A stretch of DNA of 18,503 nucleotides from Saccoglossus kowalevskii (lineage: Eukaryota; Hemichordata; Enteropneusta; Harrimaniidae), in the NCBI RefSeq assembly GCF_000003605.2, contig NW_003135346.1, positions 64,058 through 82,560 of the forward strand. The letters run 5' to 3'. Positions 9,170-17,341 of the stretch are shown piece by piece. The first letter of the stretch is position 1. The number at the start of each line of letters is the position of its first letter. Position numbers and translations under genes: made by a program. The notes under the pieces are model-generated. The model was not told where the DNA came from. It saw nothing but the letters and a program-made list of their open reading frames with translations, and made no database searches.

Positions 9170-9544
9170 ATTATGATATGAATATTGAAGGATAATTATA
9201 TAAATGAACTATACTGAAATCATTGAAATTAGATAAAAATAACCAATAAGGCCAAAATACCGGTCAAATACTGGCTATTGGAAATATCCAGAGTAGAATG
9301 GGCAACTTCGAACTCAGATTCTTGGTGTTTATAACAAGTCTATACACACTAAATCAGTTGTTTACATCACGTGCAGGCAATAGATTCCGACTTAACTACT
9401 AACAGCCGAGAGCTTAATTAATCGTTTTGTCACTAAATGTGCAGACATAGAAATTATAATCTTCGCAGCAAAACCAACAATTATTCGATCCCATTATTAT
9501 GACTTGTTGACTCAGAGATATGTTATCACCATAAGAGGCGCGAA
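9170..9544. other. copy-B-only stretch without a recognisable gene
   Basis: AT-rich DNA absent from copy A. It contains an imperfect inverted repeat near 9243-9281 (CCAATAAGGCCA facing TACTGGCTATTGG around a central ACCGGT). It is adjacent to a MITE copy, so it may be part of a larger unrecognised insertion. Confidence 0.45.
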
Positions 9545-9699
9545 AGCGTGATAGTCGTCACCTGTCCATGCAGCACACGACCACATCTTATCGTTGTTCA
9601 CAAACAACCGACTACCCATGAGCCTTTGCGTTTTAGCATGCGTTGGTATCGTCGCTTATGGCTCAATTCCTGCGCGAGCACGGCGAAGACCCCTCCGCT
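9545..9699. mobile_element. MITE, second copy of the AGCG family
   Basis: 155 bp that aligns end to end with the 157-bp MITE at 12868-13024. Shared words are AGTCGTCA near the left end, ACAAAC, CTACCCA.GAGCCTTTG, TATCGTCGCTT and GACTCAATTCC-like sequence, and CTCCGCT at the right end. The left TIR reads AGCGTGATAGTCGTCACCTG and the right end reads CCCCTCCGCT. The flanks are CGAA and TGAA rather than TTAA, so the target site has decayed or the insertion is old. Non-coding. Confidence 0.75.
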
Positions 9700-10224
9700 T
9701 GAATATTACTCCCGGTAACCAAATCATTTTATGAAATGCAATATCGCCTTCGAACGAGAAGCAACCGTTCTCATGCACTTCTTATTCGACTGTGTGGCAC
9801 TCTATTTGTGGAGTTACTGAGCTGACCAATTCAACTAACGACAAAACAAGCGAGCATTATTTTATCTTGCAAACTAGAGCAATTTTAAATTTTTTTATAT
9901 TTTGTAAAATATAAGAATTCTGACTGGACAAATATACAAATTTAGCGGTATTGCTTTTCTTGTCACGGTTTACGAGCTTCATGAGTTTCATTGACCAATC
10001 TGTGGATTAATTATATAAATGTGTGTGTATATTAGTTATTAGATGCAAACGTCCATATAAAGAAAATATATCACACCAACAGTGCGCCCGTAAAAATATT
10101 TATGATATGGAATTCTTCTACATAAAATCACAAATACTCAGAATACCTTGGAAACTTGTTTCGGGGTTACTTCAACGAAACGTTTTTTTGGAGGGAATAG
10201 TGCAGGAAAGGTTTTCCTGGTTGA

Positions 10225-10298
10225 AAACTCATCTGTGGGTGGAATAAACCTGATTTGTCTGAAGTTGAAATTCGCTCGCAATAACTTTTCCTACAGAC
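10225..10298. repeat. partner of the 74-bp identical block
   Basis: Identical to 5769-5842. In the surrounding 200 bp the two copies differ repeatedly, including residue changes in the shared minus-strand open frame. Confidence 0.6.
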
Positions 10299-10616
10299 GT
10301 TGTCCAACATCTCGGTTATATTCAGGTTGCTATGACTACGGCAGTTTCTGTACTCTACCCGCGGAGCAGACATTTTTATTCGGTCAATGCAGGGAGGTGT
10401 TAGCGTCTGAGCGATGCAATTCCACGTGACAAATTGTCAATACATGTCAAATATCTGTCAATAAGTTAAAGAAGTGTTATTTTTAAAACACCTGGATTTA
10501 GTTAATTTATTGGAATACGTAATGCCTTACCTGTAGTGAAAAATCGATATCTTGCAATTGATTTATTTGTTTGAAAAAAATATTAAAATAAAAAAAATCG
10601 CTTCCAATGTTAGCAA

Positions 10617-11263
10617 TGTCAGGGGTAAAATCTCTCTCTCGGGGTTCTCCACACGTGTCAGGGGGAAAACTCGTCTCGTCTCTCTATCTCGTCCCCTTGA
10701 GGTACGGGATCGGGAAAGTCACTTTAACTTTACAGTCAAATAAGGCACACACAACGAAATACGTTTCAGCTCTCGTCTTAGTCGGTCAATCGAGCACTCT
10801 ATAAGACACAGCGCCCTGGGGAAAAAATCCCCAAGACTCTCGCAAGGCTGACCCAAGACTAGCCCAAGACTGGACTGCCTCAAGGCTCGCCCCTGGACTC
10901 TCTCGGACTCGTCTGTCGTGGAGTATTCGCCAAGACCAACTCAAACTCTCTTTATTCATTTTCAAAACTCTAACCAATTACAAAGCAGTAAAAAGACTCT
11001 AGGGCGTAACCTTCAATCATAAAGCCAATCACACTAAGTACTGAATACGTCATATCTTTTGATTAATCGTTCACTACATTAATAACTATGGAATACCAAC
11101 TGTCAGAATCGCGACGGATATCTCGTAATTAGTTCCAAATCACTGAGCCAAGTTCCGTCCAAAACTTCAAATAGGCCTACACGATGACAGACATAACACA
11201 GCAATTCGCTAATAATCAGTTAATTAAGTCGGTCAACAGATACGCGAAAACAAATTCATGACA
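10617..11263. mobile_element. probable 647-bp solo LTR
   Basis: Copy B has extra DNA here relative to copy A (A reads ATATTAACATGAGTTTTGTT near 6151-6170). The insertion starts TGTCAGGGG and ends ATGACA, giving the TG...CA ends and inverted TGTCA/TGACA of an LTR. It is flanked by GCAA (10613-10616 and 11264-11267), a 4-bp TSD. The base composition differs from the flanks: the first 300 bp is CT-rich on the plus strand with repeated CCAAGACT words, and TGTCAGGGGGAAAAC repeats the start at 10656. TATAAGA at 10800-10806 could be the U3 TATA box. No primer-binding site, polypurine tract or internal coding region adjoins it, as expected for a solo LTR. A different class of insertion with a 5-bp AGCAA repeat is possible. 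Confidence 0.55.
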
Positions 11264-11600
11264 GCAAAACAGTTTTGTTACAGTCGTTTATGTGTGAAAT
11301 CCACATAGCAAGTTTCGGGTTGTCTATCGAACATCCACTTAAATGACTCTTGGTAGTGGTCGTCAGCAGCTTAAAATATTCAATAAAATATCCACGTGTT
11401 TATCGCGTTGAGACAATTCGTTATGAACATTATTACAAAACGGATGATAAATAACTGCCGTTACTGCACAGTGATCGAAACAATATCAAACACAATGCCT
11501 TGAATTTGTGTACACATTCAAAGATATGCTAGGAAGGCAGTGGGCGGCATTTGTTGCCAAATAACTGTTATCACTATGTTTATGAGATATATTTTGTTAT

Positions 11601-11650
11601 GTAATACCATAGACCCTCTAACAGATCTGTTAGAGGGTCTATGGTAATAC
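11601..11650. mobile_element. 36-bp perfect palindrome inserted with 7-bp TSD
   Basis: 11608-11643 is a perfect palindrome (half-site CATAGACCCTCTAACAGA) flanked on both sides by GTAATAC (11601-11607 and 11644-11650). Copy A has a single GTAATAC at 6605-6611 in otherwise matching sequence, so the palindrome is an insertion with a precise 7-bp TSD. It consists only of two abutting 18-bp arms and has no interior. The CAT ends and 7-bp TSD match those of the 871-bp TIR element, although the inner TIR sequence is different. It is either the smallest possible derivative of a TIR transposon or a hairpin-repair product that imitates one. Confidence 0.85.
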
Positions 11651-11879
11651 TCGAAAAAACGTGTCATTTGGGAACTGTTGACGGTGTCAATTCCGCTGTC
11701 AACAAAACAAGTCCTAGTTCACAATCAATTCTCACATGAATCATACACTGAGGGCGCCATATATTTACTAATTTCAAGTTTATTTGTGTAATAACAATAC
11801 CGAACAAAAAACACGGTAAATACAATTTTCAAAACTGAATCCTTAGTAAATCTGTTTTCTGATTTTGGTGCCACAATAC

Positions 11880-12140
11880 CAAATGTCGGAGTACATGTCA
11901 GGTGCGAGTACTCCCTTTGTGCACACGTGAGCACGTTAAACAAATGGTATATGTACATACACTATATAAATAAATTATTAAAGTACTTAAAAAATATTCT
12001 CATGTCTACACTGGCGACACAACACTGACGTCATTTAAGTGGGCGCTGATTGTAGAAGTACAAGTACTGAATGAACTCGATTTGTAGCACATGTCAAAGT
12101 TCACTTGATCTAAGCTTCCAGCAAAATCGTGTTTAGTAAA
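11880..12140. promoter_or_regulatory. highly conserved block with E-box, TATA-like and CRE motifs (copy B)
   Basis: Partner of 7081-7330 with about seven substitutions and one 3-bp indel. CACGTG, TATATAAA and TGACGTCA are unchanged. Regulatory activity is an inference from motif retention only. Confidence 0.35.
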
Positions 12141-12867
12141 TTGAAAAAAAAAAATCCCCAGGTTGGCCTCTTTTGTTACGTGCTTGTCTGCAAGTGGGTA
12201 TTATTAAGCTATGCAATGGTGGTTTCCTTTATACCACTGATTTGTTCTTGTGAGAGTCTGGTGATGATATGTCGCGTCCAATTGTACCATTGCCCTTTTC
12301 TCTGTACGAATGACACTTTATACTTTATTTTGTTTAGCCATAAGAGCAATTACGTAAAAAAGACATATAAATTGAAGTACTGAATACATTTAAACACACT
12401 CTATTAATTGAACGAGTTTGCTCAGCAACACAATGCGTTACACTTGTGAACAAACGTGTTAAAGCATCGGCGCCGACTTTTATTAAATACAAATATCTTT
12501 GACGAGTTCAACTCAGAAACGTTCACGAAGTCAGGTGGGATTTTTATATCCGAACTAAAAAAAGGAGAAAATTTTACAGATAACTCATTTGTTGCGTGTC
12601 TACAAAAATGTAGGTGGTCCATATCTTATATTAGATACAGTTGTTGTTGTTTTTTTAATTAAGTCAGATTACTAACATTTGCTTTCGTCAGCTTTTGAAG
12701 TCATACAAATATACCAGTTCGAGACTCGACTAACACTTATAAATAGCTGGAGTATTTTAAATAGTACTTAACATTTAATATAATATTTTGTGTCCCAGAC
12801 TGAGAAAGCAAGGCTTCGTAGTGCGGACATAACGTGGTGTAGTACTTTGCGCTGACGTGTTATTTAA

Positions 12868-13024
12868 AGCGGCGGAGTCGTCATCTGCGCATGCATCATG
12901 TGTCCGTAACGTGTTATTGTTTACAAACATGCGTCTACCCACGAGCCTTTGTGTTTTTGGCGTATGTTGTTATCGTCGCTTCGGACTCAATTCCCGTGCG
13001 TGCGCAGGTGACGACCCTCCCGCT
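12868..13024. mobile_element. 157-bp MITE with 27-bp TIRs at a TTAA site
   Basis: The left end AGCGGCGGAGTCGTCATCTG (12868 on) pairs with the reverse complement of the right end AGCGGGAGGGTCGTCACCTG (ending 13024), about 22 of 27 positions over the full arm. TTAA lies directly outside both ends (12864-12867 and 13025-13028). Copy A lacks the whole segment and reads GTTAGTTGAAGTTACGG there, consistent with an unoccupied TTAA-like site (8053-8057). TTAA targets are typical of piggyBac and Kolobok elements; the superfamily cannot be chosen from ends alone. A related copy is at 9545-9699. Non-coding. Confidence 0.85.
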
Positions 13025-13167
13025 TTAAGTTACCGAATAAAAGGCAGTCTAGTGTGGATAAAACTCGTTCAATGAGGCATATATAAACGTAACTGAATAC
13101 ACGTGACTGTTTCACGAACTGCTGAGGATAGGAAGTCATTGCGAAGCTACTTACAAGATTGTTCCTG

Positions 13168-13285
13168 ATTGGCTACTAAAACCCAACATTCAACAGTCAT
13201 ACCAATCAAAGTGCAGCTTGTTTAACAGTTTTTTTTTATTCGAGGTATCAAATTCTTGTATTTATGCTTCGACGCAACCGGATAT
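13168..13285 (+). promoter_or_regulatory. possible promoter: CCAAT-type boxes plus TATA box
   Basis: ATTGG (13168-13172, within CCTGATTGGCTAC) and a direct CCAAT in ATACCAATCAAAG near 13200 precede GGATATATATAAGAAATATCC at about 13280. The CAAGAT...CTGATTGGCT...AAACCCA arrangement resembles 2784-2818, which is also followed by a TATA box. No open frame of note follows at once; the next ATG (13352) gives a stop after a few codons. Confidence 0.3.
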
Positions 13286-13440
13286 ATATAAGAAATATCC
13301 CCGCCTGTGTGCAGCCAAGCCACTGGAGTTATTTTGGGAGTTGGGGAAGAAAATGACTTCATGTAGATCAAATTTAAGGCTGATTCCTCGATAGATTTGT
13401 TTTGTTAATCGACGCAAACGATTTATATATGAATATCTTG
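13250..13440. repeat. two-copy diverged direct repeat, period about 141 bp
   Basis: TCGACGCAACCGGATATATA (13269 on) is echoed by TCGACGCAAACGATTTATAT (13409 on), each followed by a GAAATATC or GAATATC word and preceded by a T-rich run and a TTCGAG or CTCGAT word. The second copy thus duplicates the TATA-bearing part of the promoter-like region. Confidence 0.4.
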
Positions 13441-13700
13441 GAGATATTATAGCGTCGGTGACAAAGCGAATTTGGAAATTGACTTCTTACATAAATATCC
13501 GACACGGCGGAGTATTATGGGTAAACATATGAAACTTTCCTGTTCATCGCCGCGCCACCAAATTGGCAGAATTTAATATTCACTTCCAACGCGCTCTTGT
13601 ATCACTTCCAGTGGGTAACATGGTGTTCATTGCGTTCGAATTTCGTGTAAACAAACATGTTATTTTACACGCGTTGTATACGTTGCAAGGGACCCATGAT

Positions 13701-13739
13701 ATGGAATACGATGCGGCGCGACGATTACGGCGCTTCAAA
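13701..13739 (+). CDS. candidate first coding exon (13 codons), product unknown
   Basis: ATG at 13701 opens MEYDAARRLRRFK, and the last codon is followed directly by GTGAGTGA, a strong splice donor (AAA|GTGAGT). The exon would end in phase 0 at 13739. The open frame extends upstream to 13563 without a stop, so a more upstream start is possible. The local sequence is CpG-rich compared with the rest of the window, as expected near a promoter. The peptide is basic and too short to assign to any family, and no second exon can be identified with confidence. Chance occurrence of an ATG plus a good donor is a real possibility. Confidence 0.3.
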
Positions 13740-13883
13740 GTGAGTGAACAGATAATTAGTAGTTTTGTGAAATGCAGTATTTAGGCAGATGCTTCATGTT
13801 TTGGAATTGATATATAAATAGCGAAAGATAAGAATTTTTCTGTTCGTCGATCATGTGACTGACGTATCATGTGATATAGATAG

Positions 13884-14090
13884 TTATTCATCCGGTACGA
13901 GTACACACTTCTTCATTTTCCTGCCAACCAACAGACGAGTTATGACACCCGGGACAAATATCATGTAGAATATCATCTGTAATGAAATTACATGTGTGAA
14001 TTGTAGTTTGTACCAAGTGGTTTCCATAGAAACGCTCCAGGCCACCTCCAGCTCGTCGCCTGGAAACAAGAAGTAGCCACCCACCTGTTA
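13884..14090 (-). other. open frame with a hydrophobic segment, status uncertain
   Basis: On the minus strand a frame running from a stop (TAA, 14088-14090) down to 13884 encodes about 66 residues. It has a hydrophobic stretch (HVISLQMIFYMIFVPGVI) followed by basic residues, which could be a single membrane segment. There is no good ATG at its start. TTGTTTCCAG inside the frame (about 14061-14070) resembles a splice acceptor, so it could be an internal or last exon of a minus-strand gene ending at the TAA at 13884-13886. I recognise no family, and codon usage is not informative at this length. Confidence 0.2.
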
Positions 14091-14382
14091 GCGCGCGTCA
14101 ACCACTTCATGGAAAAAAGGGCTCTTCTAACTTTAATATGAAATCTCGACAACTCTTTGACGTTTCCATGACGATGACATTAATACCGGTAACAATAGAC
14201 ACGGGGGCATAAGTAGGTTGTTGTCGTCAATCGTTAGTGTGTTTTAAATAACTAGAAGCCAACAAAAGGAGCGGCTCGGTGACAAATCTGAGTCCTGTCA
14301 CATAATCGCCAACTTGTGATTTCGACAACGCACTATAAGCAACGTCTCCGGTAATCGACGGTGTACGCCGAGCAGCACCACC

Positions 14383-14474
14383 ATGGCGACGGCGATGCCA
14401 CCGCAGCACAACCACGAGGTGACGACGGTCGCGCTGAAATCCAAGCCATGCCCGCTGTGCCGTTCGAGTTACGG
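14383..14474 (+). CDS. candidate first coding exon with Kozak start, product unknown
   Basis: CACCACCATGGCG at 14383 is a near-perfect Kozak context. The frame begins MATAMPPQHNHEV and ends KPCPLCRSSYG, with an in-frame stop right after an ACGG|GTAGGT donor-like site at 14474. The exon would be 92 nt and leave phase 2. CPLC is a C-x2-C pair that could start a zinc-binding domain continuing in the next exon, but this is an inference from four residues. The surrounding 14.2-14.6 kb is CpG-rich. The donor is only moderate and no downstream exon is identifiable in the window. Another frame over the same bases (starting 14361) is a likely shadow. Confidence 0.35.
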
Positions 14475-16160
14475 GTAGGTAAATCTTTTACTTTTGAGTG
14501 CGTGGTTAATGATACCTCAATGGTATTTCAGCGGTACCGTACCGTGACTGGAGACGGCGACGTGTACGTGCTCGAACGCACAATCAACAGCTGTGTTTTA
14601 ACGATCATCCGTGATCCATAAAATCAGTTCATTTCCCACCTTTTTGGTCTCGCATAAAGCACGAGGCTTGAAATTTGACGTACATTACCGCTTACGAATA
14701 TCCAAGTGATATCCGTGGGCTACACGCGACACAGGTGGCATAGGCACATATTTGTGTGACCGTGGTAGCTGTTTTCGCGGGGCGATCTGGGTCTAACTCT
14801 ATTTGACCCTACAAATCAATTCTCGACTGTATTATGTTTAAGTTTACGTTAGATTATACGAGATAAAACACTGAGCGTAAATTGTTTTGTTAACTCGTCA
14901 TTATCGCGATAAGTTTGACGAATATATTAGACACGACGGTGAAATTCGGTGCCAAGATTCCTTAGCAGGGTGTCTGCTCATCGGTATACACTCACACATC
15001 TAACAACCGCACGTTTGTCGAGGTAAACAGACAACAGAATGGCGGACGTATTTGAGGTTCTTTACTTGTAACACGTTGTATGAAAAACGATACGAGATTT
15101 AGTTGGCATTGTTATTTGAAAGTTTCGACTGTTCATTGTATGTGCGGTTGTGCGGGTTAAATCTCAGCATCCTCTAGGGAGGGAAAAGGTGCTTATTGAT
15201 TTGTATTCCGTGTTTATCGGGTTGGCATATTTAAGCTGATCGTCAGTAAATGGGAGGGGAGGGCAGAACGGTTACACCAGACGTGCGCAGAGTGGTCTGA
15301 TCAGTCGATCTGGCTGGACGACGACTAGTAAAGATCGATTGGTAATCACTGAGCGTGTCCACTATAAGTTAAGAGGTGGGGTTAAGACAGACGCGGGATA
15401 TGTATCGATGTGCTGCCAGCACAGGTGTGGGAAGCGACATGGCTCGCTGGTAAACCCCAAAGCAGACGTCGATAATGAAAATAGTCTGCATCTGCCCCAA
15501 ACGTCCCAAATCGTGACAGATACACGCAAAAGTAAATGGGCCCAGTAAATTTTGATGTGTACTCTTTATACGACGCTCAAGTTTTATCGCCTTAAATTAT
15601 GCCTATATTTAAAGGAAACCCGGTCGACCACAATGGCCGCGGGGTAGCCAATTTCAAATCCAGCAGCAATGAATTTGATCGATGGATGGTTAAACTACCT
15701 TCCCTTTCACGGGGGCGCGTCTTGCAGGCACACTCTACTACTTTTATTGGCACGTCCTGTCGGCTGCTTTTTGAAGTACCTTTACCTGTTTTCGCTGTGA
15801 GTTTTTACAAATACAACTTGTCGTCTGCCAGTACATTATGGCGCGCTGATAATGTGCATTGTGTCGTTGTCTGTTGTCCCGTTGATACGTTCATCTCAAG
15901 CTTATCTGCATTGTTGAACTATCATTCTGTTTTCCCATCAACTTGGATTGTTGACTTTTACAGGAAGATTAAGTCTGGTTGAATGAAAGCACATAAAACA
16001 TCTCACTCCCCCTCTTCTCTTTATGTGTTTCCTTCTCATTTGTCACTTGATGATCAATATTTTAGCATATTTCAGAAAATAATATACCAATACAGTTTGT
16101 TTTCAAATATTTCGAAATTATGTCCATTTGGGCCAAAAATAACACACACACGAGTGCAAA
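14475..16160. other. gene-free stretch, CpG-richer than the left of the window
   Basis: Open frames at 15339-15548 and 15599-15982 (127 codons, the longest non-repetitive one in the window) have no recognisable domain, signal peptide or membrane segment pattern and no good exon boundaries. A short ATGGCGGACG start at 15039 opens only ten codons before a stop. The stretch could be a first intron of the candidate gene starting at 14383. Confidence 0.4.
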
Positions 16161-16174
16161 ACGTAGAACCAACG

Positions 16175-16186
16175 TTTTGGCGGGAA
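16175..16186 (+). promoter_or_regulatory. E2F-type site
   Basis: TTTTGGCGGGAAG matches the E2F consensus TTTSGCGSGAA. It lies about 250 bp upstream of the ATG of the candidate exon at 16436, a plausible distance for a promoter element of a cell-cycle-regulated gene. Single sites of this length also occur by chance. Confidence 0.35.
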
Positions 16187-16435
16187 GAAATAGTGCGTTC
16201 GTTCTCCTCAGGACTTTGACTGCAGCTACTATACTTATGAAACGTGCGTGTCAGCGGGGTCACCAATGCAAGTTGCTTTTGTGGTCGGGTACTTCATTAC
16301 ACATGACTATAATCCCTTCATATATAAAGCTAGTGAACATTCAGCCAGACACCATTTGGGAGAGAGAGGGGGGATGTCTATCTATCAGACCGTTTCGGCA
16401 GTGTTCATACATTCATATTTAATACGCAATTCAAG

Positions 16436-16459
16436 ATGGCGACAACACTCACACGGCAG
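16436..16459 (+). CDS. candidate first coding exon (8 codons), product unknown
   Basis: TTCAAGATGGCGACAAC puts an ATG in a strong context that also matches the YY1-type AAGATGGCG motif often found at animal promoters and first codons. The frame reads MATTLTRQ and meets CAG|GTGAGC, a near-consensus splice donor, at 16459/16460. The exon ends in phase 0. An E2F-type site is upstream. The one good acceptor-like tract downstream in the window (TTGTTTTTATTACAG, ending about 16860) would give TAA at once in phase 0, so the true second exon, if the gene is real, is probably outside the window. Eight residues do not allow family assignment. Confidence 0.4.
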
Positions 16460-16980
16460 GTGAGCAGCCCACATTGCAAACACAACGGGACTAAAGTCCT
16501 GTTGACTTTGTTCTTGCTAGACCACGCGTCCGATGTTGCGTGGCAGTGTATAGATAAACACACTACAACACGTACCAAGATATACGACTCGTTATAGATT
16601 CCGCCACTCTCACTACGGTGTTACCTACATCGATCGTAAAGTAGAAAAATGAATTAATGTTATTCACTCAATATCTTTGCCTAAGTCTAATAGTAATATT
16701 TATTCCAAAGAATAGAACGACACCAAGATTTTAGTTTATCAACTGATTTTTAGCATCAAAATAAAATATTCTTCATTTTAATCCAATTGCGCGTTATAAT
16801 TGAAATATTTTACTCTTTCTGGCTCGGATTTTTATTGTTCATGTTGTTTTTATTACAGTAAGTCAAATTAAATTGTCGCGATTATTTTCTATGATTGTAT
16901 CTTTTATTATAAAACGCCACACTAGTCGTGTTAGATATGGTTATCACGCGACTTATACAACGTCGCTGGTACTGCTCGAC
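16460..16980. other. AT-rich stretch, possibly intronic
   Basis: No open frame or repeat is supported. If the exon at 16436 is real, this and the following minisatellite lie in its first intron. Confidence 0.4.
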
Positions 16981-17341
16981 GACTGTAGTGTTGCATGGCG
17001 ACTGTACCGTTGCGTGGCGACAGTGGCGTTGCGTGACGACTGTAGCGTTGCATGGCGACTGTAGCGTTGCGTGACGACAGTGGCGTTGCGTGATGACTGT
17101 AGTGTTGCTTGACGTCTGTAGCGTTGCATGGCGACTGTAGCGTTGCGTGACGACAGTGGCGTTGCGTGGCGACTGTAGCGTTGCTTGACGTCTGTAGCGT
17201 TGCATGACGTCTGTAGCATTGCATGACGGCAATAGAGTTGCGTAATAGATGTATCGCTGTGTTACGAATGTAGTGCTGCGCGTCGACAGTATCGCTGTGG
17301 GACGACTGTGGCACTGCGTTACGATTGTAGCGCTCAATTAA
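16981..17341 (+). repeat. 19-bp minisatellite, 19 units in perfect phase
   Basis: The unit is close to GACTGTAGCGTTGCGTGAC. Starting at 16981 every 19th base begins a new unit through 17323, with no insertion or deletion. Central units (about 17000-17227) differ from each other at one to four positions, and units from 17228 onward decay progressively, the usual edge decay of a tandem array. Variants alternate (GACAGTGGCG at 17019, 17076 and 17152; GCTTGAC at 17095 and 17171), giving a partial 76-bp higher-order pattern. The minus strand is open in all three frames for 88-158 codons because 19 is not a multiple of 3 and the unit contains no minus-strand stop, so these frames are not genes. Confidence 0.95.

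Larger units (their letters stand above)
9055..13118. repeat. segmental duplication, copy B
   Basis: Direct-orientation partner of 4266-8145. The left end aligns from AACGAACATTCAA and GCGGCCACTG (9106). It then carries about 600 bp not found in A (roughly 9170-9775) and realigns from CACTTCTTATTC (9776) to TTCACGAA (13118). Copy-specific insertions are the 647-bp LTR-like element, the 36-bp palindrome and the 157-bp MITE. None of A's insertions is present, so the insertions postdate the duplication or were lost precisely from one copy. Confidence 0.9.

Noticed and set aside
5711-10373. Minus-strand frames at 5711-5932 and 10167-10373 sharing a peptide with RISTSDKSGL
   Set aside because: The shared part coincides with the 74-bp identical DNA block. 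Outside it residues change freely, and no family is recognised.
2108-11757. ACTGAGGGCG words at 2109, 6709 and 11749 as CTCF sites or shared transposon ends
   Set aside because: The last two are simply the duplication, leaving one independent match that is too short and does not fit the CTCF core well.
7598-12622. Minus-strand frames at 7598-7816 and 12422-12622, alike in both duplication copies
   Set aside because: The DNA is duplicated, so similarity is expected. Differences are mostly amino-acid-changing and copy B gains an early stop, so no protein-level constraint is visible.
14383-14474. Nuclear-receptor DNA-binding domain start, suggested by KPC..C..SSYG
   Set aside because: The spacing and residues after the C-x2-C pair do not fit the conserved first zinc finger, so the resemblance is superficial.
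15039-15071. ATGGCGGACG start as a first exon
   Set aside because: The frame stops after ten codons and the only GT inside it (GAG|GTTCTT) is a poor donor.
15599-15982. 127-codon plus-strand open frame
   Set aside because: It is the longest non-repetitive frame, but it has no recognisable domain or motif, a poor start context and no exon signals, so chance is the simplest explanation.
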